From the NCBI RefSeq assembly GCF_024721995.1, contig NZ_JANQBC010000003.1, positions 62,001 to 126,000 of the forward strand: a stretch of DNA of 64,000 bases. The letters are read 5' to 3'. The stretch is from Paenibacillus radicibacter. Lineage in GTDB: Bacteria; Bacillota; Bacilli; Paenibacillales; NBRC-103111. The position numbers were made by a program, and so were the translations under genes. The notes beneath the pieces are model-generated. The model was not told the DNA's origin. It made no database searches and was given only the letters and a program-made list of their open reading frames with translations. Below are positions 17,173 through 25,102 of this stretch, one piece after another (position 1 is the stretch's first letter; every line of letters starts with the position of its first letter).

Positions 17173-19272
17173 CTATTCCGCTGCACGTAGGCTCACTTTA
17201 TCGGGTTCAACTGCCGCTGCACTTGCTGGTGCAAGTGTTGGTGCAGGAGCAGCTCCTCCACCTTGCTGCAATTGATACATGTTAAAGTAACGACCCTTCT
17301 GTGCCATAAGTTCCTCGTGATTACCACGCTCTACAATTTCCCCACGGTGCAAGACCAGAATTTGATCGGCACTTCGAATCGTGGACAAACGGTGTGCGAT
17401 AATAAACGTCGTTCTTCCCTTTTTCAATACTTCTAGCGCGTCTTGAATGACGGCTTCTGTCTCTGTGTCAATGCTCGCTGTCGCTTCGTCCAAGATTAGA
17501 ATCGCAGGATCGAAGGCGAGTGCGCGAGCAAAGGATATAATCTGACGCTGACCTGCGGATAAGGTGCTTCCTTTTTCAATAACCGGCTCATCAAATCCGT
17601 TCGGCAAGTTATTGAGTACACGCTTGGCACCTACTGCGTTTAGTGCAGCATCTACTTTCTCACGCGTAATCGCAGGATCGTTCAAGCTTACGTTGTTCGC
17701 AATTGTACCTGTAAACAAGAACGGGTCTTGCAATACAATCCCCATATGTTGTCGAAGCATCTGCTTCGGAATGTCTTTCACATCTTTACCGTCAATTGTG
17801 ACCTTTCCTTGGTTCACATCATAGAAACGGAACAGTAAGTTCATAATCGAGCTCTTACCCGAACCTGTATGACCCACAAGTGCCACGGTCTGACCTTGCT
17901 TCGCTTCAAAGGAGATATTCTTCAAGACATTCTCATTCTCAATATAGGCAAAAGTGACTTGATCGAACTTCACATTCCCTTTGTAACGCGGAAGTGTACC
18001 CTCTGCAACATCTGTTCCTTCTTGATCCATAAGCTCGAATACGCGCTCCGCGGAAACAAGTGAGGACTCTAGCGTTGCAAGCTGGTTCACCATACCAACA
18101 ATCGGTTGGAATAGACGGTTCATGTAGTCGATAAACGCATAGAGCACACCGACTGAAATGACCGTACCTACACCTAATGATGCCCCACCGAAGTACCAGA
18201 TTAGCAGCACGAACGCAGCGTTACGCAGCACACCGACCAAGTTATGCGACGTTAAGGAATTCAGGCGCTGCATCTTGCGTTGGTGCTGGTAATAATCTTC
18301 ATTGAGCTCTTCAAACTCTTGCTTCGTTTCTTTGCCACGACGGAAAGCACGAATAATCGGCATACCCTGAATCGATTCATTTAACATCCCATTCATATCA
18401 CTTAGACGGGAGCGAATAACACGGTTATACTTGCTCGCAAACTTGCGGTACACGACAATCCATACAAACAAGATTGGAATGACAACCATACACGCAAGAC
18501 CTAGCTTGTAGTCGAGCAAGAATAGTGCGCCGAGAATCCCGATCATGTAAATGGAACCGGAGAAGAATTGCGCGAGTACGGTTACGAACAAGTCTTTCAC
18601 CGCTTCAGTATCGTTCGTAACACGGGATACAACCTTACCTGCTGGCAAGTTATCGAAGTAATTGATCGGCATCCGATGAATTTGCTTATACACATCGCCG
18701 CGCATCCGCTGAATAACTCGGTTCGCAGACGTCTGCATCACATATTTTTCACCAAATTGGAACACCGATGCCACGATCAAGAGTCCCAAGTAAATCAAAA
18801 TTAACTTCACTAACCCTTGAATTTCGGGCTTATAAAATTGATACAACTCCGTACCACTTAGCACATATGCAGGGTACGTGGTCGATTGACCCGCTTTCGT
18901 CACAACGAGTGTATCCCCGTTAATCTTACGCTCACCATCACTTACAAGCGGGCTCTCAATTAATGCAAACTGTCTACCGGCTTGAAGAACACGTACTTCT
19001 TGACCGAGCGGTTGCCCCTCTGGAATGCGATCCCCACGTATATATACCTTTCCTCTAAAATCTATTTCATAGGAAGGATTGCTACCCGGATTTGTTACGA
19101 CATACCACTTCTTCTCGATCCCGAGAATGTGCGTATCAATCATTGTCTTCGCAATGAACGGACCTGTTAACTCCGCTGCAACTGTAATCGCTAGCATGAC
19201 TAGCGAAAGAATAAAGCTCTTCTTATACAATAAGGCATAATGCCATAATCGACGTCCTACTCCCTTACTCAC
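17173..19272 (-). CDS. bmrD: Heterodimeric multidrug ABC exporter subunit with extracellular domain (BmrD/YheH type)
   Basis: Half of a heterodimeric drug exporter, 699 residues: six membrane helices followed by an ABC ATPase. Between the first two helices lies a soluble insertion of about 110 residues (about 55-150), the extracellular domain known in BmrD/YheH. The ATPase has Walker A GHTGSGKSS, Walker B ILILDEATASID with the catalytic Glu present, and the slightly altered signature LSAGQRQ. This makes it the partner supplying the intact catalytic Glu. GTG 19272 is six bases after AGAAGGTGA; the gene follows its partner by 18 bases. Substrates cannot be read from sequence; drugs and dyes are known for the family. 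Confidence 0.9.
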   Translation of the reverse strand: MSKGVGRRLWHYALLYKKSFILSLVMLAITVAAELTGPFIAKTMIDTHILGIEKKWYVVTNPGSNPSYEIDFRGKVYIRGDRIPEGQPLGQEVRVLQAGRQFALIESPLVSDGERKINGDTLVVTKAGQSTTYPAYVLSGTELYQFYKPEIQGLVKLILIYLGLLIVASVFQFGEKYVMQTSANRVIQRMRGDVYKQIHRMPINYFDNLPAGKVVSRVTNDTEAVKDLFVTVLAQFFSGSIYMIGILGALFLLDYKLGLACMVVIPILFVWIVVYRKFASKYNRVIRSRLSDMNGMLNESIQGMPIIRAFRRGKETKQEFEELNEDYYQHQRKMQRLNSLTSHNLVGVLRNAAFVLLIWYFGGASLGVGTVISVGVLYAFIDYMNRLFQPIVGMVNQLATLESSLVSAERVFELMDQEGTDVAEGTLPRYKGNVKFDQVTFAYIENENVLKNISFEAKQGQTVALVGHTGSGKSSIMNLLFRFYDVNQGKVTIDGKDVKDIPKQMLRQHMGIVLQDPFLFTGTIANNVSLNDPAITREKVDAALNAVGAKRVLNNLPNGFDEPVIEKGSTLSAGQRQIISFARALAFDPAILILDEATASIDTETEAVIQDALEVLKKGRTTFIIAHRLSTIRSADQILVLHRGEIVERGNHEELMAQKGRYFNMYQLQQGGGAAPAPTLAPASAAAVEPDKVSLRAAE

Positions 19273-19290
19273 GTACGTTCACCTTCTCTC

Positions 19291-21033
19291 TTAGCCCAAA
19301 TCGGCTTCTGCCTGTTGGCGTTCATATTGTTCTTTGTACCAACCGCCTATTGCGATTAGTTCTTCATGTGTACCCTCTTCTACGATTCGCCCTTCATCCA
19401 GTACAACAATGCGACTTGCATGCTGGACAGCAGATAGACGGTGTGTAACGATCATGGTCGTCTTCCCTGCACGTTCACGGCGAATGTTCGAGATAATCTT
19501 CGCTTCTGTACGTGCATCCACAGCCGACATCGCGTCATCTAATAGTAATATTTCCGGATCTGCGATAAATGCCCGTGCGAGCGACACACGCTGTTTCTGA
19601 CCGCCTGAGAGGGCAACACCCTTCTCCCCAACAAGCGTCTCCATACCTTGCGGCAACACCGTAATATCTTCTGAGAAGGAAGCTAGATCAAGCGCATGCA
19701 TCACGTCAGCGTTTGTTGCATCCTTTTTACCGAAAAGAATATTCTCGCGCATCGTCTTTGAGAACAACGTACTGTCTTGCGGCACATAGCCGACAAAACC
19801 AAGCAATTGATCCATCGCAAGTGTATCAATCGATTTACCGGACAAGGTAATTTGTCCGCTCGGCACCGGATATTCACGCAGAAGTTGCTTGATTAGCGTT
19901 GTTTTACCAGAACCCGTACGTCCGACAATTCCAAGCGTTTCACCGCGCTCGATCTTGAAGTTAATCTGCTCTAGATTGTTAACTTCAGAGGATGGGTAAC
20001 GGAACGTGACATTGTGGAATGCCAGCTGACCCGGTTTATCCATATGGACAACCTGATCACGATCCGCCACATCCGGTTTATAAGCGAGTGTCTCATTCAC
20101 CCGATCTAGTGACGCTCCACCACGCTGCATGACGTTCATGAGCTCACCCATCGCGAACATCGGCCAGATGAGCATCCCGAGATAGACGTTGAAGGATACA
20201 AGTTCGCCGAGCGTGATTTCATTGTGAAACACCAAGTACGCACCGTAACCCAAACCAATTAAGTAAGAGCATCCAACCAGAATCTTAATCGTAGGATCAA
20301 ATAAAGAATCGATCTTCGCTACCGCTGTATTTTTCCGATACACATCTTGTGTAAGATCTTCAAATCTGCCTTCATCTGCTTTCTCTTGCACATAAGCACG
20401 TACAACGCGCACACCAGCAACAGACTCTAGAACCGCATCATTCATCGTTCCGAAAGAGTCTTGTGCAACGGTAAATCTGTTGTGCAAGATCGAGCCAAAC
20501 TTCTGCATTGCAATTGCCATAAGCGGCAGCGGCAGTAGAGCTGCCAGCGTTAATTTCCATGAGATAAAGTAAGCCATCGTCACGAGAATGACGAGCAAGA
20601 ATGCGGATGAGTCGACTAAAGTCAGAATTCCGAAACCTGCTGTAATCGACACTGCGCGCAAATCATTCGTCGCTCTCGCCATTAAATCGCCTGTACGATT
20701 ACGCTCATAGAATGTCGGTGTCATCTTGAGTAAATGAGTCATAAATCGTGAGCGAAGCGTACGCTCTACCAAGAACGCACCGCCGAATAGCTTCGAAAAC
20801 CAGACAAAGGTCACCGCATATATCGAAATAATGAGTAGCGCGCCCACACCTATGTAAATCCATAACTTATCACTTGTCATCGTGCCAAACTGAATATCAT
20901 CAATCGCCATACCGACAAGCTTAGGAGGAATAACCTCCAGTACACCTGCCAAGATTAGAAACGTAATCGCGATCGTATAGCGCTTCCACTCTTGCTTAAA
21001 GTACCAACCTAATTTCCCTAAAACATCAAACAA
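19291..21033 (-). CDS. bmrC: Heterodimeric multidrug ABC exporter subunit with degenerate ATPase site (BmrC/YheI type)
   Basis: The other exporter half, 580 residues with six membrane helices and a C-terminal ABC ATPase. Walker A is GRTGSGKTT and the signature LSGGQKQR is canonical, but the Walker B segment reads LLLDDAMSAVD: Asp replaces the catalytic Glu, as in BmrC/YheI. One ATP site of the dimer is therefore degenerate. The frame runs open to 21114 into a dispersed repeat, creating a spurious MRQRP N terminus. TTG 21033, eight bases after GGGGGAG, gives the family's normal start. The leader peptide and two terminators upstream point to attenuation control. Confidence 0.9.
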   Translation of the reverse strand: MFDVLGKLGWYFKQEWKRYTIAITFLILAGVLEVIPPKLVGMAIDDIQFGTMTSDKLWIYIGVGALLIISIYAVTFVWFSKLFGGAFLVERTLRSRFMTHLLKMTPTFYERNRTGDLMARATNDLRAVSITAGFGILTLVDSSAFLLVILVTMAYFISWKLTLAALLPLPLMAIAMQKFGSILHNRFTVAQDSFGTMNDAVLESVAGVRVVRAYVQEKADEGRFEDLTQDVYRKNTAVAKIDSLFDPTIKILVGCSYLIGLGYGAYLVFHNEITLGELVSFNVYLGMLIWPMFAMGELMNVMQRGGASLDRVNETLAYKPDVADRDQVVHMDKPGQLAFHNVTFRYPSSEVNNLEQINFKIERGETLGIVGRTGSGKTTLIKQLLREYPVPSGQITLSGKSIDTLAMDQLLGFVGYVPQDSTLFSKTMRENILFGKKDATNADVMHALDLASFSEDITVLPQGMETLVGEKGVALSGGQKQRVSLARAFIADPEILLLDDAMSAVDARTEAKIISNIRRERAGKTTMIVTHRLSAVQHASRIVVLDEGRIVEEGTHEELIAIGGWYKEQYERQQAEADLG

Positions 21034-21055
21034 TCTGTTCACTCCCCCATCTCGA

Positions 21056-21217
21056 GCGTGTTCAATAAGTCGGGTTGCTACGAAGAATGAAGGTGCTTCC
21101 GGTCGCTGTCTCAATCGTGAATTTTGAATTTATTTAATGGTATTTTCACGATTTCAAAGGCGAGCGCTACGCTCCTTCAACACCCTCATTCTTCTTCGCT
21201 TAACTTTTTGAACACGC
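21056..21217 (-). repeat. Dispersed structured repeat, copy A
   Basis: A 162-bp element bounded by GCGTGTTCAA and TTTTTGAACACGC. Its centre has the inverted pair AATCGTGAA (21113-21121) and TTCACGATT (21145-21153), preceded by a CTTCCGGTCGCTGTCTCA block shared with copies B, C and D. It ends 22 bases upstream of the exporter TTG start. No open frame of its own. Confidence 0.85.
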
Positions 21218-21291
21218 GCATCTAGTCCTATCATTTGCAAATCCGCCATCACGGCAGCCAATATCGCCAAACCTTATCCTTACATAGCTAC

Positions 21292-21327
21292 AAAAAAAGA
21301 CGCATCGCGATAGTTACGATACGTCTT
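21292..21327 (-). terminator. Second terminator in the exporter leader region
   Basis: Minus-strand stem AAGACGTATCG/CGATGCGTCTT (one wobble) followed by seven T. It lies between the first terminator and the repeat, upstream of the exporter genes, so readthrough of both would be needed for expression. Confidence 0.8.
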
Positions 21328-21410
21328 CATCCATATGTATCCGCCAAGTAATTGAGAAATACCCGTTAAATGGAATTTCATCAAACACCTAGAGAGACCC
21401 ATATCAATAT

Positions 21411-21450
21411 AAAAACGCAGCGCTCCTGATCAATCAAGCAACACTGCGTC
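21411..21450 (-). terminator. Probable attenuator after the exporter leader peptide
   Basis: Minus-strand stem ACGCAG/CTGCGT with extension by wobble pairs, then TTTTTATATT. It begins 17 bases after the leader stop codon. Its 5' arm contains GTTGCT, complementary to AGCAAC inside the leader coding sequence, which could form an alternative pairing. Confidence 0.75.
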
Positions 21451-21466
21451 CGATATGTGAGTTCAG

Positions 21467-21550
21467 TTAAAAGCCAATTGGCTGTACCGAAGGACGGGTT
21501 GCTATTTCGATATTCAATTTTCTACCTACAATCTTGATGATGTTGTACAT
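21467..21550 (-). CDS. 27-residue leader peptide upstream of the multidrug exporter
   Basis: A short frame starting ATG TAC AAC ATC ATC AAG at 21550 and ending TTT TAA at 21467. It is preceded by AAAGGTGG with seven bases spacing, a good ribosome site. The product has an N-terminal hydrophobic-basic half (MYNIIKIVGRK) and a C-terminal half containing ATRPSVQPIGF. It is followed by a terminator 17 bases downstream and then by the BmrC/BmrD-type genes. In B. subtilis the leader peptide BmrB (YheJ) controls bmrCD by ribosome-mediated attenuation in response to ribosome-targeting antibiotics. I see no clear sequence likeness to BmrB, so the role here is inferred from layout only. Confidence 0.7.
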   Translation of the reverse strand: MYNIIKIVGRKLNIEIATRPSVQPIGF

Positions 21551-21707
21551 CGAAATCCCACCTTTCGTTATTATTTGTTACAGCTCATGAACCGAATTCT
21601 AGCATCGGTCGAAATATTTTGTCAATGAATTTTTTTGATAATTTTACCTTTATTCGCAAAAAGGCACATGCAGGATAGTTACTCCCACACGCGCCTTCGA
21701 TGGTTGA

Positions 21708-21962
21708 TTATGATAGCTGATCTAGGTCTTCATGCTCGCTACTCAGCGCTTCTTCTAACCGATCAAGTGCCTCTGTATTCGGATCTCCATGGGCTTGTTC
21801 TACTGCATGTTCCGCCTTGGATAGTGAATTACGGGCTTGCTCAATTGTCTGCGACGTCGGATGACTCATCGCTTGAGAAATCGCATTATACGCATGATCA
21901 ATCGCATTCTGAGCATCGGAAATCGGATTCTGCGCTTGTAAGCTTGTATCGTTATCTGGCAT
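21708..21962 (-). CDS. Small acidic helical protein with internal repeat, unknown function
   Basis: An 84-residue soluble protein, rich in Gln, Asn, Ala, Glu and Asp, with no Cys. Two units of about 25 residues look alike: one with DAQNAIDHAYNAISQAMSHP (about 15-35) and one with EQARNSLSKAEHAVEQAHGDP (about 41-61). A third degenerate unit follows with EALDRLEEALSSEHEDLDQL. All are predicted amphipathic helices separated by a Pro turn. AGGAGGG lies six bases before ATG 21962, a strong site that supports it being real. It lies between the exporter leader and the sodium-coupled transporter gene. I do not recognise a family. Confidence 0.75.
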   Translation of the reverse strand: MPDNDTSLQAQNPISDAQNAIDHAYNAISQAMSHPTSQTIEQARNSLSKAEHAVEQAHGDPNTEALDRLEEALSSEHEDLDQLS

Positions 21963-22034
21963 ATACTTCCCTCCTATCAGCTAGTAGGATGCGGCAAATA
22001 AGCGATAGCTATGCACGGATCAACTTCAAATTCG

Positions 22035-23405
22035 TTAAACGATAATCCAATCAAGAAGTCCTGTCGATGACAAGAACACAAGTACGATCAGAATCGGTGT
22101 AATCACGCAGAGTAGGAATCTCCAAATCTTATACCAGATACCTTGTAGTCCTGCTTCCTCGCCTGCTTTCTTCCACACATAACCGGCAAAAATTGTCCCC
22201 GCAAGTCCACCAAGCGGTAGAAGAATATTCGATGCGATATAGTCGATAATATCAAAAATATTTTTCCCAAAAATATGGATATCACTTAATACTCCTCCGA
22301 CAGATAATGCAGCAGGCACACCAAGGGCGAATACAACAATCGTTGTATACACAGCTGCCTTCTTACGGCTCAAGTTCCACCTACTCATGACATAAGCCGT
22401 TGGTACTTCAAGTAAGGACACCGCCGATGTCAGTGCCGCCATCGCCAGTAAGACGAAGAATAGTCCGCCGAACAACGAACCGAACGGCATAGCGGAGAAC
22501 GCCGCAGGCAGTACGACAAATACGAGTCCCGGCCCTTGTGCCGGTTCAATGCCAAACGCGAATGTTGTTGGAAAAATAATAAGTCCTGCGATGAGCGCAT
22601 ACGACAAATTTCCGAGTCCTACGGCAATAGACGCAGTTCCTAGCGATTGCTCTTTTTGCACATAAGAACCGAATGTAATCATCGCACCCATCCCCAGTGA
22701 CATGGAGAAGAACGCAAGTCCCATCGCTTCAAGAACGGAGTGTCCTGTTAGTTTAGAAAAGTCAGGCTTTAGGAAAAATTCCACTCCTGCCCCTGCACCC
22801 GGCAAGCGAAGTGCTTGTACCATTAAGAACAATAATACGATCACAAGTCCTGGAATCAGTACTTTATTGAACTTCTCAATCCCACTGGAAACTCCCTTAA
22901 GGATGACGAACAAACAGATCGCTAGAACAATAAATTGCCAGAAGACCGGTGACCAGCTGCCTGTGAACGCTTCGAATTGACCATTGTAATCTGGATTCGA
23001 AAATAAAGAGCCACTGAACGATTTCACTGCATAATACACCGTCCAGCCCGCTACTACGCTATAGAAAGATAGGATCATGAACGCGGCAACAACCCCGATT
23101 AATCCCGAACCTGCCCAGAACTTTGATCCTGATAATTTGTAAAAGGATGATGATGCGTTCCCTCTTCCTCCGCGGCCAATCGCAAGCTCCGCAATGAGTA
23201 CGGGTAAAGCAATGATGATGAGGCACAGAATGAACAACATGAAAAAGGCGCCACCGCCGAATTTTCCTGTAATATAAGGGAATTTCCACAAGTTCCCAAG
23301 TCCCACAGCGCTGCCGATTGCAGCAAAAATAAATCCAGCCTTACTAAACTGGTCCCCCGGATTGGAAGGACCTGCATCCGATGGATGCGCTTGTTGCTTG
23401 TTCAT
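22035..23405 (-). CDS. Sodium-dependent transporter of the neurotransmitter:sodium symporter family
   Basis: A 456-residue membrane protein of the NSS/SNF family, which couples uptake of amino acids or related amines to sodium. The N-terminal segment AIGSAVGLGNLWKFPYITG contains the unwound first helix with the Na+ and substrate site. There are about eleven to twelve hydrophobic helices along the protein, typical of the bacterial YhdH/YocR-like members. ATG 23405 follows GGGGAG by five bases, whereas the longer frame from 23426 has no ribosome site. It stands alone. The substrate cannot be told from sequence; a small neutral amino acid is a fair guess. Confidence 0.88.
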   Translation of the reverse strand: MNKQQAHPSDAGPSNPGDQFSKAGFIFAAIGSAVGLGNLWKFPYITGKFGGGAFFMLFILCLIIIALPVLIAELAIGRGGRGNASSSFYKLSGSKFWAGSGLIGVVAAFMILSFYSVVAGWTVYYAVKSFSGSLFSNPDYNGQFEAFTGSWSPVFWQFIVLAICLFVILKGVSSGIEKFNKVLIPGLVIVLLFLMVQALRLPGAGAGVEFFLKPDFSKLTGHSVLEAMGLAFFSMSLGMGAMITFGSYVQKEQSLGTASIAVGLGNLSYALIAGLIIFPTTFAFGIEPAQGPGLVFVVLPAAFSAMPFGSLFGGLFFVLLAMAALTSAVSLLEVPTAYVMSRWNLSRKKAAVYTTIVVFALGVPAALSVGGVLSDIHIFGKNIFDIIDYIASNILLPLGGLAGTIFAGYVWKKAGEEAGLQGIWYKIWRFLLCVITPILIVLVFLSSTGLLDWIIV

Positions 23406-23579
23406 AATAACTCCCCAGTCTCTCATATGATGTAGGCACTAATCGTACAACTTTTCAGTTATTGATTCAAGTTTCGGAAATATTGGGATATTATGGGCAT
23501 TTAACCAACGCCATTCACCCACCTACCTCATATATTGCCTAAAAGATAAACTCTTTATTGAAAAAGGAGCGATTCTCAT

Positions 23580-23924
23580 ATGCAGACGTATGTCGTACAA
23601 TCAGGCGATTCTCTTTATTCCATCGCCACAGGGTTTGGTGTAACGGTTGATGATATTTTGCAAGGTAATGAATTAGATGGGTCTCATATCTATGTGGGGC
23701 AGCGACTCACCATTCCACAGCCAAGTATATTCCCACCACCTCCCCTTCCACTCCCTCCTTTTCCTCCAGGATCTAATCTGGAGCAGCGGGTAAACAGGCT
23801 TGAACGCGAGCAGTTTCGGATGTCGCAGGAGATTAATCAATTGCAGCAGAGGGTGAACAGACTCGATGTGAGGGTGCGGAGATTAGAGGGGCATGGGGGA
23901 ATCATATTCGGGGCTGAGGGGTAA
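23580..23924 (+). CDS. LysM protein with proline-rich linker and coiled coil
   Basis: A 114-residue protein with an N-terminal LysM domain (residues 1-47, TYVVQSGDSLYSIATGFGV ... VGQRLTIP), a 20-residue proline-rich linker (PPPPLPLPPFPP), and a C-terminal coiled coil with heptads LEQRVNRLEREQ and LQQRVNRLDVRVRRLEGH. There is no signal peptide, so it may bind peptidoglycan in the forespore or mother cell, as many spore-coat LysM proteins do, rather than being exported. AAAGGAG precedes ATG 23580 by about ten bases. It has no obvious partner; a spore role is inference only. Confidence 0.82.
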   Translation: MQTYVVQSGDSLYSIATGFGVTVDDILQGNELDGSHIYVGQRLTIPQPSIFPPPPLPLPPFPPGSNLEQRVNRLEREQFRMSQEINQLQQRVNRLDVRVRRLEGHGGIIFGAEG

Positions 23925-24373
23925 AGTCAGAGGAGAGATGTGAGAGTTGATTCGAAGGTGACTTGAATGATGCTATTGGGCTGAGACGACGAGTGACCCA
24001 TCCCATTCCATCGCTAGAACGCCGTGTCCCTTGATTAGGTTACAGGGGTGGGGACACTATGTTCAAAAGGCGACCGCTTCGCTTTCCATGGGAAGGGTCG
24101 CTCTCTGTCTCTGCTTCGAAGCAGGGATTGCCCCTCATTTTGGGGCAGGAGGGGCGCAAAAAACCAGAGCGCAATGTATTGCGGCTCTGGTTTTTTGTGT
24201 ACTTCGTGGGTAAGCACTGCTCCGAAGTCAAAGAGCATCACCTGTTCTACGAGCAAGTGATAGCAGCTAACCGCCCCATTACTCAAACAACAACCCTCTC
24301 CATGAAAGCGATGCTGTACAAATATCTATCTCCTACAAGCCAGCGCAACTACTAAGCGACATCTTTTCCCCCC
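23925..24373. other. Palindrome-rich noncoding interval
   Basis: About 450 bases without a credible gene. Successive inverted repeats fill 24029-24165: GTGTCCC/GGGACAC, GGCGACC/GGTCGC, the perfect CTGCTTCGAAGCAG, and TGCCCC/GGGGCA, followed by a terminator. Several overlapping frames exist on both strands, but none has a ribosome site or recognisable domain. Base composition is visibly richer in G and C than the neighbours. Confidence 0.6.
24158..24199. terminator. Strong bidirectional terminator
   Basis: AAAAAACCAGAGC with inner GCAAT, pairing with ATTGC and GCTCTGGTTTTTT around a two-base loop. Poly-A and poly-T flanks suit termination in either direction; it closes the amt operon on minus and the LysM gene on plus. 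Confidence 0.85.
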
Positions 24374-25102
24374 TCACCTCGCGCAGAAGGTGTACAAGTC
24401 ACCGAGCGTGTCGATGCGCTTGGTGTAGAGCTCTTGGAGGAGGGACGACCAGAGCTTAGCGGTCATGCGTGAGTCGGCGAGGGCGTTGTGGCGCTCGCTG
24501 ATCGGGATACCGTAATAGGTAAGCCAGTCGTCGAGTGTGAAGTGATGACGGGAGGGATGTAGCTTGCAGGCGATCCACATGGTGTCGAGCAAGCGGTGAT
24601 TAAATGCCGCGCGGGATGTTTTCCACAGTGCCATCTTGAGGAACTGTTTGTCATGGCTGCTGCCATGGGCGATGAGTGTACGCTGTTTGACGAATTCGAA
24701 GAATTGGGCTAGTGCTTCGATGAGTGTGGGGGCATTTTGCACCATTGGCGTGGTGATGTGAGTGAGTTCTTCAATATGGGATGGGATTACACGATTCGGA
24801 TTAACTAACGTATGGAACGAATCTACTTCTTGAGCTGATCGTCCAAAAATTCCCACAGCCCCCATCGAGATGATCTCATCGCCTTGCCGAGGATAGAAGC
24901 CTGTCGTTTCCAGATCAAAGACAACGGTTTGTAAATCCGTTAGTAACACCCCCATCTCACTCTGCTGTTTCTCCTTGACCAAGGAGCGAACGAACGCCAT
25001 CTGCTGCGCGCCTGTCGCATTGACGAACGACAGCAGCGCAGGAGATAGACCGCCCATTTTGTACAAATGCCAGAATTGAACTTGTGACTTCTCCGGTTTC
25101 AT
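24374..25102 (-). CDS. DnaQ-like 3'-5' exonuclease (DEDDh)
   Basis: A 242-residue exonuclease of the DnaQ/epsilon superfamily. Motif I is VVFDLETTGFYPRQGDEIISMGAVG (Asp and Glu of DxE), motif II lies in LIAHGSSHDKQFL, and motif III in HNALADSRMTAKLW with the His-x4-Asp. The N-terminal 60 residues are unrelated and helical. The frame is open to 25135; ATG 25102 is chosen because it forms an ATGA overlap with the upstream nucleotidyltransferase stop, with AAGGA ten bases before. Pairing of such an exonuclease with a DUF294 protein also occurs next to transporter genes in Proteobacteria. A second-messenger or small-nucleotide turnover role is possible, but it is not known. Confidence 0.85.
   Translation of the reverse strand: MKPEKSQVQFWHLYKMGGLSPALLSFVNATGAQQMAFVRSLVKEKQQSEMGVLLTDLQTVVFDLETTGFYPRQGDEIISMGAVGIFGRSAQEVDSFHTLVNPNRVIPSHIEELTHITTPMVQNAPTLIEALAQFFEFVKQRTLIAHGSSHDKQFLKMALWKTSRAAFNHRLLDTMWIACKLHPSRHHFTLDDWLTYYGIPISERHNALADSRMTAKLWSSLLQELYTKRIDTLGDLYTFCAR

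Noticed and set aside
19291-21114. Shared N-terminal extension beginning MRQRP in three unrelated proteins (ABC exporter, CysT, FixC)
   Set aside because: The extensions are translations of the dispersed repeat. Each gene has a proper ribosome site and start further downstream (21033, 39820, 58691).
24031-24355. Overlapping short frames on both strands in the palindrome cluster
   Set aside because: No ribosome sites; the frames arise from inverted repeats and a terminator, and their products have no family features.
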